64,000 nt of DNA from CBDDKS01 sp965230335 (GTDB lineage: Bacteria; Pseudomonadota; Gammaproteobacteria; Enterobacterales; Kangiellaceae), in the NCBI GenBank assembly GCA_965230335.1, contig CBDDKS010000006.1:2976001-3040000 (forward strand), given 5' to 3'. A program made the translations under genes and the position numbers. Below, piece by piece: positions 45,846 to 53,816 of this stretch. The notes beneath the pieces are model-generated. The model worked only from the letters and a program-made list of their open reading frames with translations, was not told where the DNA came from and searched no databases. How positions within the stretch are numbered: position 1 is the first letter of the stretch; the number at the start of each line of letters is the position of its first letter.

Positions 45846-46316
45846 TTAACTGTGTTTTAAGATTCGTTGTTTTGCCCGATTCCATTCTCGTTCTTTTTCA
45901 GTCGCCCTTTTATCATGTAATTTTTTACCTTTTGCCAGGCCTAATTCAACTTTTACACGATTATTTTTCCAGTAAAGAGATAAAGCAATGAGCGTGTAGC
46001 CTTTTCTTTCTTGGGCACCATGAAGTCGACTTAATTCCTCTTTATGCAGCAACAATTTTCTATACCGGTTAGGTTGGGGTTTTATATGAGTCGAAGCGGT
46101 ATTCAGTGGCGTGATAAGACAACCTAATAACCAGGCTTCTCCTTTATCTAAAAATATATAGCTGTCTGTCAGGTTGACTTTACCCATACGCAGACTTTTT
46201 ACTTCCCACCCCTCCAGGACAAGACCTGCCTCTAAAGTATCTTCGATAAAATAATCAAAGCGTGCTTTTTTGTTAGCAACAATACTGTTGGGGTTGGTTT
46301 TTCTTTTTTTAGCCAT
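45846..46316 (-). CDS. smpB: tmRNA-binding protein SmpB
   Basis: Binds tmRNA and brings it to stalled ribosomes. From ATG 46316 it has 156 residues and shows NKKARFDYFIEDTLEAGL, GWEVKSLR, the LTDSYIF loop, RKLLLHK and the basic tail KKLHDKRATEKEREWNRAK, all standard. GGAAG is 6 bases before ATG 46316; the upstream in-frame ATG at 46373 would add 19 residues without family similarity. ssrA is about 5 kb to the left. It is divergent from ratA, a conserved arrangement. Confidence 0.96.
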   Translation of the reverse strand: MAKKRKTNPNSIVANKKARFDYFIEDTLEAGLVLEGWEVKSLRMGKVNLTDSYIFLDKGEAWLLGCLITPLNTASTHIKPQPNRYRKLLLHKEELSRLHGAQERKGYTLIALSLYWKNNRVKVELGLAKGKKLHDKRATEKEREWNRAKQRILKHS

Positions 46317-46615
46317 AAGACTTCCTTTGATAAGGGGGGACAGATTATACGGTGTATTATTCATCCACTTCAAGAACTATACCCCTTGTACATGAAATCA
46401 TATAATTCAATCACTTTAAACCGACACAAAACAGTGGAACATTGCTTTGGCTCATCGTAAATGGCAGTGTTTTTACAAAGTAAATCACTGTGTTAAAATA
46501 GACTGATTCAGTTACAGAACAATCCTTCCTTAAGTGTTTACTACTTTTGTAGCAATTTTTGGTAAAATACAAACTCATATCATCATAAAGATCAACAGGC
46601 CATAGGATAATTAAA

Positions 46616-47059
46616 ATGTCTCATATTAAACAAAGTGCTTTAGTTCATTACTCTGCATCACAAATGTATCAATTGGTGAATGATGTTGAGAATTATCCTC
46701 ATTTTATTGAGTCCTGCGTAGGCAGTAAGGTCTTTGAAGAAAGCGAACATCATATGCTGGCTGAACTGGTTATCAGCCATGCAGGATTACAACAATCTTT
46801 GCGGACAAGAAATACCTTGATTGCCGGCAAATCAATATCCATGCATTTATTGAATGGACCTTTTAAATCTTTTTCAGGACAATGGCAATTTACCCCTTTG
46901 GATACTCAATCTTGTAAAATAGAATTTGAAATGTCTTTTACAGTAAATAATCCATTATTAGGTATGGCTTTTACCCGTGGATTTAAAAAGTTTGCAGAAA
47001 CCATGGTACAGTCTTTCACCTCAAGAGCCAGAGAAATCTATGGACAGAGTACAACATGA
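46616..47059 (+). CDS. ratA: RatA, coenzyme Q10-binding START-like protein
   Basis: A 147-residue START/polyketide-cyclase-like protein of the RatA/Coq10 family, starting with the HIKQSALVHYSASQMYQLV motif and continuing NDVENYPHFI and MALTRGF-like MAFTRGFKKFAETM. RatA was described in E. coli as blocking 70S assembly, but Coq10-like ubiquinone chaperone activity is the more general role. The divergent neighbour smpB and the overlapping ratB form the usual cluster. Confidence 0.93.
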   Translation: MSHIKQSALVHYSASQMYQLVNDVENYPHFIESCVGSKVFEESEHHMLAELVISHAGLQQSLRTRNTLIAGKSISMHLLNGPFKSFSGQWQFTPLDTQSCKIEFEMSFTVNNPLLGMAFTRGFKKFAETMVQSFTSRAREIYGQSTT

Positions 47060-47337
47060 AAATTGAAGTGATTTATGCGCTGCCTCAATACCAACACAGG
47101 GTCTTTCTTGACTTGGATGATCATGCCACCGCGATACAGGCTATCGAGCAATCTGGCATACTGCAAACATTTCCAGAATTGTCACTGAAGCAATTAACCA
47201 TAGGTGTATTTAATCAGATTGTTCAACAAAATCATTCTCTCAATGATGGCGATAGAGTTGAAATTTATCGTCCTTTAACTGCCGATCCCAAAGATATTCG
47301 CAGACGTAAAGTTGCATTAAAAAAACACACTTCCTAA
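47056..47337 (+). CDS. ratB: RatB/RnfH-family ubiquitin-like protein
   Basis: A 93-residue beta-grasp protein (UPF0125). It starts with IEVIYALPQYQHRVFLDL, and ends with DRVEIYRPLTADPKDIRRRK, the family's clear C-terminal signature. Function unknown beyond co-occurrence with ratA. It overlaps ratA by 4 bases (ATGA) and touches the convergent gene at 47334 by 4 bases. Confidence 0.92.
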   Translation: MKIEVIYALPQYQHRVFLDLDDHATAIQAIEQSGILQTFPELSLKQLTIGVFNQIVQQNHSLNDGDRVEIYRPLTADPKDIRRRKVALKKHTS

Positions 47338-47981
47338 CTTTTTTCTTTAAGCAGTAATCCAGTCGTGGATATTTTTAATTCATATGTTTTTACTGTTTGG
47401 GTAGGAACAAAGGTGGCTGAACCATACTCAGCATCAACCAGATGCCCTAGAATATCATATTGTTTGCGCCATTCTGCAATATCCCAGGAGGAATCTTCTT
47501 TTAATGAAAACAAAGTGGGCGTATTATTTTTTTCATCTTCAACCTTAAGATAACGACCCGAAATTCTGTCAAGGGAATATAAGGTATTTAAACCAAAAAA
47601 ATGTGCAATAGGCTTCCATTTTAAAATATTTGCATCGATTTGTACTTGATCACCTTTTAATAAAAAGAATTTTTTCTGACCGTCCTTAAAGGTTAATGTT
47701 GCGTTAAAAGCCTGGGTAGACGTTGGGTGAATATCCAAATCAGCAATCCATTGTTCATGGGTAAATACCTGATAACTGCGAATACCCAAAAAAACACCAA
47801 AAAATAATAAGGCGAGGGGCGTTAATATGATACATTGAAAACAACAACGAACTGACTTCAACAACCTCATTTGTTTGATAGCTTTAACCGCCATCACCAA
47901 ATAAAAAAAACTTAAAATACTTAATGTAATAGCTATTCCGATTAAAATTTCATAGGCATAATAAACGATGGAAGAAAACAT
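47334..47981 (-). CDS. Membrane protein of unknown function
   Basis: A 215-residue protein with two membrane helices near the start (about residues 8-32 and 49-67) followed by a soluble, strand-rich domain of about 145 residues that probably faces the periplasm. It contains a FLLKGDQVQIDANILKWKPI segment and LYSLDRISGRYL. Similar proteins are annotated as cation/multidrug efflux-related, without evidence I can check. It is convergent with ratB. I do not assign a function. Confidence 0.7.
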   Translation of the reverse strand: MFSSIVYYAYEILIGIAITLSILSFFYLVMAVKAIKQMRLLKSVRCCFQCIILTPLALLFFGVFLGIRSYQVFTHEQWIADLDIHPTSTQAFNATLTFKDGQKKFFLLKGDQVQIDANILKWKPIAHFFGLNTLYSLDRISGRYLKVEDEKNNTPTLFSLKEDSSWDIAEWRKQYDILGHLVDAEYGSATFVPTQTVKTYELKISTTGLLLKEKS

Positions 47982-48016
47982 AATGTATCACAATAACCTA
48001 TAAATAGACTTTTGAT

Positions 48017-48418
48017 TTATTCTTCTACAAGCAGTTTGTTACCTTGTCGTTTTTCTAACTGATAAATCGTTAAGTAAGCAAAAATCAGTGCCATTAATAA
48101 AGAAGGTGACATTGATATTAAAATGTGAGGAGTGTCAGCAAAATAATGAACTGATGCCGATACACCACTAAAGCACATAATAGCGGCAATAGGAGGAAAA
48201 GAGATTCTTAATACTTTTTGAGGTATTCGATTATAAAAATAGGTCACGAGATATACGACAGACAACGTCAGTACAAAACTGATGATACCCTGTGTTAATC
48301 CAGAGGTTAAACCGGTAAAATTTGAATGGTTTGAGTTCACATAATAACCCCAGCCGCCCCATAAAATAAATGCAAATGTAGCTGAGAATATTTGATAAGA
48401 TTTCGTGGTTTTTGTCAT
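48017..48418 (-). CDS. Small integral membrane protein
   Basis: About 133 residues with four predicted membrane helices and a short charged C-terminus (YQLEKRQGNK). No family recognised. Two in-frame ATG codons compete: 48427 is only about one base from AAGGAT, while 48418 has AAGGA ten bases upstream, so I chose 48418. It precedes the membrane protein at 47334 on the same strand with a 35-base gap, so they may be one transcript. Confidence 0.65.
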   Translation of the reverse strand: MTKTTKSYQIFSATFAFILWGGWGYYVNSNHSNFTGLTSGLTQGIISFVLTLSVVYLVTYFYNRIPQKVLRISFPPIAAIMCFSGVSASVHYFADTPHILISMSPSLLMALIFAYLTIYQLEKRQGNKLLVEE

Positions 48419-48645
48419 AATCAACATATCCTTTCTATTGGATAGTGAATCATAGCATAGTTTTTTGAAATTTGTCTATTTTAAAGACGTATCATCCACT
48501 TAATTATTACAAATTAATTTTACACTAGAATCCAGAGGTTACTTACACTATTTAATAATTTTATGGTATTGGATGGCTTTTCTTATCCAGAACTCAGGTT
48601 AACTATGTTAGAATAAGTTAAACTTATTTTTGGTCTTACTTCCCT

Positions 48646-49911
48646 GTGACTCGTTGGATTTACTCACTTTTATTTTTTTTCATATTACCAGCTATTTGTC
48701 TGAATTTATATTTTCGTGGAAGACAATTTCCTGATTTTCGCAGAAGATGGAAAGAACATTTTGGATTATTTAAGGTGAAACCTTCTGCTCAAAATGGTAT
48801 TTGGTTACATGCTGTTTCTGTAGGTGAAGTATTTGTTGCCATTCCTCTGATAAAAAAACTAAAACAAGCTTACCCTAATCATCCTATTACCGTAACCACA
48901 ACCACTTTAACTGGTGCAAAACAAGTATTGAATAGTTTGGGAGATGAAGTCTTACATATTTTTGCTCCTTATGATTTACCAAGTATCGTTAAGCGTTTTT
49001 ATCAACAGATCTCACCCAAAGTATTGGTTATTTTAGAAACAGAACTTTGGCCTAATTTAATTTATTATGGTCGTCATTTTAATGTGCCTGTTTTTGTGGT
49101 TAATGCACGATTATCTAAACGCTCTGCCAGTGGGTATGCCCATTTACCCATTCCAACAAAAGCATTACTATTAGATCCTGTCCATCACTTTGCCTGTCAG
49201 TATAAAAGTGATGCCATGCGATTCAAGGTTTTAGGAGCATCACAAGAAAAAGTTTCTGTCACCGGAAGTATTAAGTTCGATTTGGAAATATCAGAAAAAT
49301 TATCTGATTTAGCTGAAGAACTGTTTAATCCCTGGATACATAATCATTTTATTTGGGTAGCCGCCAGTACACACGAAGGAGAGGATGAATTTGTATTACA
49401 GGCTCATCAATATCTGTTATTAAAAAACCCAAATGCAAAATTAATTTTGGTACCCAGACATCCCGAACGTTTTGATTCTGTCGCTGCCTTAATTCAATCG
49501 TATAACATGTCTTTTGTTCGACGCAGTGAAAACAAAGCCATTAACGAAAAGAATGCAGTGTTTTTATGTGATACCATGGGAGAGTTAATGACCTGTTATC
49601 AAGCGGCATCCATTGCTTTTGTTGGTGGCAGTCTGGTCGATGTAGGAGGTCATAACCCATTAGAGCCCGCTGCTTTGTCTGTCCCTGTTCTTACAGGACA
49701 ATATACCTTTAATTTTTCCAAAGTTTATTCCAGAATGTTAAAAGCTGATGCTGCTGTTGTGGTAACAAAAGAATCCTTAAAAAATACTTTAGAAAAACTG
49801 ATGATTAATACGACACTAAGGAAAACAATGGGTGCATCTGCAGCTAATGTTGTTGAATTAAATCGTGGCGCTATTAATAAAACTTTGGATTTAATCACAC
49901 CTCATCTTTAA
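48646..49911 (+). CDS. waaA: 3-deoxy-D-manno-octulosonic acid transferase WaaA (KdtA)
   Basis: Adds Kdo to lipid IVA in LPS inner core synthesis, at the inner membrane. The 421-residue protein has an N-terminal helix (4-22), then RRRWKEHFG, the acceptor/active region GIWLHAVSVGEV, LETELWPN, NARLSKRS, a middle WVAASTHEGEDE block and the late GGHNPLEPAALSVPVLTG motif of GT30. The start is GTG at 48646 with no strong ribosome site. Convergent with tolC. Confidence 0.95.
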   Translation: MTRWIYSLLFFFILPAICLNLYFRGRQFPDFRRRWKEHFGLFKVKPSAQNGIWLHAVSVGEVFVAIPLIKKLKQAYPNHPITVTTTTLTGAKQVLNSLGDEVLHIFAPYDLPSIVKRFYQQISPKVLVILETELWPNLIYYGRHFNVPVFVVNARLSKRSASGYAHLPIPTKALLLDPVHHFACQYKSDAMRFKVLGASQEKVSVTGSIKFDLEISEKLSDLAEELFNPWIHNHFIWVAASTHEGEDEFVLQAHQYLLLKNPNAKLILVPRHPERFDSVAALIQSYNMSFVRRSENKAINEKNAVFLCDTMGELMTCYQAASIAFVGGSLVDVGGHNPLEPAALSVPVLTGQYTFNFSKVYSRMLKADAAVVVTKESLKNTLEKLMINTTLRKTMGASAANVVELNRGAINKTLDLITPHL

Positions 49912-49976
49912 ATGTACACCTTTAAAAGATGTGGGCTTTTAAAAAACGTATCTTTAAAAAAATCAAATGTAAGCCT

Positions 49977-51293
49977 TTAAGGTTTGTTGACGTCAGATGT
50001 TTTTAAAAGCTGATTAACTTGCTGAATATCTTCTTCAGTTAGCACGCCAGCTGCACTCTTTAAGCGTAAATTTTGTAGAATATATTGGTATTTCGCTGAA
50101 GCCAAACTGCGTTTTGCATCAAATAAATTGGTTCGGCTGACCAAAACATCAATAATGGTTTGAGTGCCCACTTCAAAACCGGCTTCTGTGGCTTTTAGAG
50201 CACTCTCACTGGAAATGACCGCTTGTTGTAATGCTTTGGTTGACGATATGGCCGATAAAATACCTAAATAGGCACTACGTGTATTTCTGATCGTTGCACG
50301 ATGGGTTTGTTCTAATTGATGTGTAGCCTGTTGTAAACTATGCTGTGCCTGTTTTGTTCGGGATGAAATAGCACCTCCTGAATAAATAGGCACAGATAAC
50401 GTAATATTAATAGAAGAGTTGCGACTGTCAGGTACTGGTAAATCATTAATGATAGCACTTCCACCTCTTTCAGAATAATTGGCTGAAGCTCTTAATCTCG
50501 GCAGATGCTGAGCATTAGATGATTTAATTTCTTCACGGGCTATTTTTTTCTCTAATCGGCTACGTTGTAAATCAATATTTTTATCTTTTGCTGTTTTAAG
50601 CCAATAATCAATATCATTGGGAGAAGGGGATGTTAAGTTGATTAAATTTAAAGACTTGACTTCTTCATGGTATTGACCAGTAATTTCTCTCAGTGCTTCT
50701 ACTGCATTATCTAAAGTATTTTGGTTTGTAATCACATTCGCATTATTTTGGTCATGATTGGCTTGCGCCTGATGTACATCGGTAATGTTAATGAGCCCAA
50801 CTTCGAATCGTTGTTTTGTTTGTGCCAACTGTTGTTGACTGGCTTCTTTTTCTGCTAATGAAAAGAAAACCCCATCGGCAGCTTCCAATAAATTAAAATA
50901 GGCTTCAGCAACTCGCAACATGAGCGCTTGTTCATTGGCAGAATGAACCAAAGCGGCACTCAAGGCTCTTTTTTTACTGATATCCAAATTAATCCATTGA
51001 CTGTGTTCATAAATAGTTTGTGATAAGTTAAGTGATTTGCTATCACTGGTTGTTTCAGTGTCATTATTTAAATCAAAACTCTTTGCAACGCTAATAGAAC
51101 CCGATAAATTAGGCAACAGATTTGCCATACTTTGATTGATATTTTCCTTATTGAGCAGTAGTTGACTTTTACTGGCAAGAATTTGAGGATCATTTTGTTT
51201 CGCAAGTTGATAAACCTGCCATAAATCGACTTGTGCATGAAGCGACAACTGACAACTGACAACCATTAAAAGAATACAATTAGATATCTTCAT
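49977..51293 (-). CDS. tolC: Outer membrane efflux protein TolC
   Basis: Trimeric outer-membrane exit duct for efflux pumps and type I secretion. The 438-residue protein has a signal peptide (about 1-20), then the tandem outer-membrane efflux repeats: LLNKENINQSMANLLPNL and a second copy near SSNAQHLPRLRASANYS, and the TGFEVGTQTIIDVL-type segment AGFEVGTQTIIDVL. A pcm-like methyltransferase gene precedes it on the same strand, an order seen in many gammaproteobacteria. No pump genes are nearby. Confidence 0.93.
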   Translation of the reverse strand: MKISNCILLMVVSCQLSLHAQVDLWQVYQLAKQNDPQILASKSQLLLNKENINQSMANLLPNLSGSISVAKSFDLNNDTETTSDSKSLNLSQTIYEHSQWINLDISKKRALSAALVHSANEQALMLRVAEAYFNLLEAADGVFFSLAEKEASQQQLAQTKQRFEVGLINITDVHQAQANHDQNNANVITNQNTLDNAVEALREITGQYHEEVKSLNLINLTSPSPNDIDYWLKTAKDKNIDLQRSRLEKKIAREEIKSSNAQHLPRLRASANYSERGGSAIINDLPVPDSRNSSINITLSVPIYSGGAISSRTKQAQHSLQQATHQLEQTHRATIRNTRSAYLGILSAISSTKALQQAVISSESALKATEAGFEVGTQTIIDVLVSRTNLFDAKRSLASAKYQYILQNLRLKSAAGVLTEEDIQQVNQLLKTSDVNKP

Positions 51294-51390
51294 TGTGAAA
51301 ATAACTCAAATAAACAGGTAGAGTAATGAAAAGTGCTTGAGTATATACCCACTCATTCATTTTTAGTAGCGCTATTACCCTATTTTACAA

Positions 51391-52044
51391 TTAAAAAATA
51401 AAGGCTTCGGGTTGTTGTGCATGAATCAATGGTGTTGTCTGCATTTCAAATAATGGTGTAGAAATCATTTCATCATGTAACTGTTTTTCATACAGCATGG
51501 CTTGCATGACATGACCACTGCCTTGCACACAAAACAAGCGACCATTAGCTGTCAGCTGTTTCAGATAATAACTGGGAGGCATAGGTAATGCAGCACCGAT
51601 TAAAATCACATCATAAGGTGCGTTATGATTGAAATTTTGACTGGCATCAGCCACTTCAAGTATGACATTGAGTAATTGTAATTGTTTCAGCTTTTGTTGA
51701 CTGAAGGTGATAAATTCAGGAAAAATATCAATGCTATAGACCGTTTTTGCTAAATGTGCGCATAAAGCCGTCATAAAGCCCGTACCGGTACCGATTTCCA
51801 GAAGACTTTCATGAGGTTGAATATTAAGGGATTGCAAAATACGCGCTTCTTCACGAGGCTTAAACATTTTTTGATCATGCTCCAGAGGGATACACATATC
51901 AGAAAAAGCCAGAGAACGGTATTTTGAGGGTACAAACAACTCCCTGGGTATCGTCGCCATAAGATTGAGAATTTGTGTATCATGAACATACCAGGGGTGA
52001 ATCTGCTGTTCTACCATATTAAAACGTGCTTTTTCTCGATTCAT
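51391..52044 (-). CDS. Protein-L-isoaspartate O-methyltransferase-like protein
   Basis: A 217-residue class I methyltransferase of the PCMT family: NMVEQQIHPWYVHD, RELFVP, LEIGTGTGFMTALCA (SAM-binding motif I), YSIDIFPE (motif II) and DVILIGAALPMPP. In PCMT proper the post-I motif includes ERxxxL, here replaced, so repair activity is uncertain. This divergent group usually lies just upstream of tolC, as here (97-base gap). Its in vivo substrate is unknown. Confidence 0.85.
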   Translation of the reverse strand: MNREKARFNMVEQQIHPWYVHDTQILNLMATIPRELFVPSKYRSLAFSDMCIPLEHDQKMFKPREEARILQSLNIQPHESLLEIGTGTGFMTALCAHLAKTVYSIDIFPEFITFSQQKLKQLQLLNVILEVADASQNFNHNAPYDVILIGAALPMPPSYYLKQLTANGRLFCVQGSGHVMQAMLYEKQLHDEMISTPLFEMQTTPLIHAQQPEAFIF

Positions 52045-52376
52045 AAAAATATCTCTTATTCAATGTGTGATAATGAGAAAGTGTGTCATTGCATGATGCT
52101 TGAATAGTGAACCTGATATAAAATAACTATAAAAGATAAACAGCTCCTAAAGTGTTATGATGAGATTTACTAGGTTTTGGACATATCGATTTTAGTGGTA
52201 GATCGACCAAATTTTGGACATAAGCCCCAAATCTCAGTTTTATTAGCAAGAATTTCGTGTATAAGTGTTAAACTCAAGTTAGAGAGTATGTAATTTACCA
52301 TAAAAAACGATCTATTAAACCTATAATTTTTATGGTTATTATACTATGATATCAGCAAATTCATTATGAAATAACA
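52045..52376. other. Intergenic region with repeat remnants
   Basis: A 332-base spacer between divergent genes. It contains a half copy of the dispersed repeat (52125-52151) and two direct copies of TTTTGGACATA (52175-52185 and 52212-52222) 37 bases apart. No open frame or transposase fragment is visible. It may be the remains of a small mobile element, and it must also hold promoters for both flanking genes. Confidence 0.45.
52125..52151 (+). repeat. Half copy of the dispersed palindrome arm
   Basis: This segment matches 28570-28596 in 26 of 27 bases (one C to T change). The left arm that would complete the palindrome is missing. Confidence 0.75.
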
Positions 52377-52832
52377 ATGAATGTAAGTCAGAAATTAAAA
52401 AAATATACCTCTGATTTAAACGGTTTTCTCGAACGTTGCGAGAAAAACTATGCTTTATTGTCATTTTGGTTAACTCATAAAGTATCTCGTTTTTCTAATA
52501 AGCCAGACAGTAACACCTCATGTGTTGTCCATCAATTGGACAGTGGTCCTTATACAACCACCTGGTTATTAACCGTTGATATAGAAAGTGATGCCTGGAT
52601 TGACCCTGTTGCTTTAAAAGTCAGGCTTTACCATGATGCACAGGTTGCCGAGGTACTCGAAACCAATAGAAATCATGCACCCATACCCAATGCAGATTAT
52701 CCCAATAAAAGGATGGTTTACCTGGATGATAAGTGGCAAAGGAATCGCTTGTTAACAGAATGCCTGAATTTTATGATGTCTCATAAAATTATTGGCTATT
52801 TAGATTCTGAAATAAAAGAGCATGGCGCATAG
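52377..52832 (+). CDS. yqiB: YqiB, DUF1249 family protein
   Basis: A 151-residue DUF1249 protein: NGFLERCEKNYALLSFWL, YTTTWLLTVD, LKVRLYHDAQVAEVLE and KRMVYLDDKWQRNRLLTECL, all landmarks of E. coli YqiB. Function unknown. It lies just before cpdA with a 2-base gap, as in E. coli (yqiB-cpdA-yqiA-parE), so the assignment is supported by order as well as sequence. Confidence 0.9.
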   Translation: MNVSQKLKKYTSDLNGFLERCEKNYALLSFWLTHKVSRFSNKPDSNTSCVVHQLDSGPYTTTWLLTVDIESDAWIDPVALKVRLYHDAQVAEVLETNRNHAPIPNADYPNKRMVYLDDKWQRNRLLTECLNFMMSHKIIGYLDSEIKEHGA

Positions 52833-52834
52833 AT

Positions 52835-53668
52835 ATGAAATCAAGTGAAAAAACACATTGGATTCATCCTGAACATAATGATGTTGTTCGTATACTTCAG
52901 GTAACGGACTCTCACATCTTTGCTGAAGAAGAGGGTAAGTTATTAGGGCTTGAAACCAGAGAAAGTTTTGAAAGAGTTTTACAATATATCCAGTCTTCTC
53001 ATCAATCAATTGACTGTATGCTGGCAACAGGTGATTTGGCCCAGGACGCCTCGGTTAATGCTTATCAATATTTACTTAAACAATGGCAAACGCTCAATTA
53101 CCCTTGTTTTTGGATTGCAGGCAATCATGATGATTATCAAACCATGCAAGAGGAATTAAAAGGTGACAATGTTTACACAGCAAAACAGATATTAACCCCA
53201 AAGTGGCAAGTGGTACTGTTAAATACAGCCATACCTGGAAAAGTCTATGGTGGATTGAATCAACAGGAAATTGACTTTTTAACACAGGCTCAAAATGCCT
53301 ATCCAGAAAAGCATTTATTGGTCGTATTACATCATCAACCCGTTCCAACCGGTAGTGACTGGTTGGATAACGTTGGCTTAAAAGAACCTGAAACACTTTT
53401 GAGTTGCGTCAGTCATCATGCAAAACAAAAAGTTATTTTATGGGGACATATCCATCAGGAATATGACCGAATAGAAAATAATATCCGTTTATTAGCAACA
53501 CCATCAACTTCTGTACAGTTTGCACAACATTCTGATCAATTTGCTGCTGGTACAGAGCACCCAGGGTATCGAATTTTGGAACTGTATGATAATGGGCAGA
53601 TTGAAACACAAGTGCATAGAGTGGAACAACCTAATTATACCGTGGACTATTCAATCAAAGGATATTGA
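52835..53668 (+). CDS. cpdA: 3',5'-cyclic AMP phosphodiesterase CpdA
   Basis: Calcineurin-like phosphoesterase that lowers cAMP. The 277-residue protein has the five metal motifs: LQVTDSHIF, ATGDLAQD, AGNHDD, HHQPVPTG and WGHIHQE. It sits between yqiB and parE, the E. coli position of cpdA. The esterase gene yqiA that normally comes before parE is absent here. cAMP turnover as the true role is an inference from the family and order. Confidence 0.9.
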   Translation: MKSSEKTHWIHPEHNDVVRILQVTDSHIFAEEEGKLLGLETRESFERVLQYIQSSHQSIDCMLATGDLAQDASVNAYQYLLKQWQTLNYPCFWIAGNHDDYQTMQEELKGDNVYTAKQILTPKWQVVLLNTAIPGKVYGGLNQQEIDFLTQAQNAYPEKHLLVVLHHQPVPTGSDWLDNVGLKEPETLLSCVSHHAKQKVILWGHIHQEYDRIENNIRLLATPSTSVQFAQHSDQFAAGTEHPGYRILELYDNGQIETQVHRVEQPNYTVDYSIKGY

Positions 53669-53706
53669 AATTTTTTTTCAAAAAAGCTTACCAATTTGAT
53701 ATGATG

Positions 53707-53721
53707 ACCTCAGCCGAGGTT
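53707..53721. repeat. ACCTCAGCCGAGGTT imperfect palindrome
   Basis: A short dyad (ACCTC / GAGGT) between cpdA and parE. Its reverse strand reads AACCTCGGCTGAGGT, one base from the AACCTCAGCTG motif seen at 9221, 14850 and 31077, and close to the full palindrome CCTCAGCTGAGG. Confidence 0.4.
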
Positions 53722-53816
53722 ATCGTGCCTTTGCATCTTGAAAGTGCAAGATCAAGCCATTCTGTATATTATCTACAATTTATTAAAATCAACCGCCAAA
53801 AAACAAAAGAGAGAAA

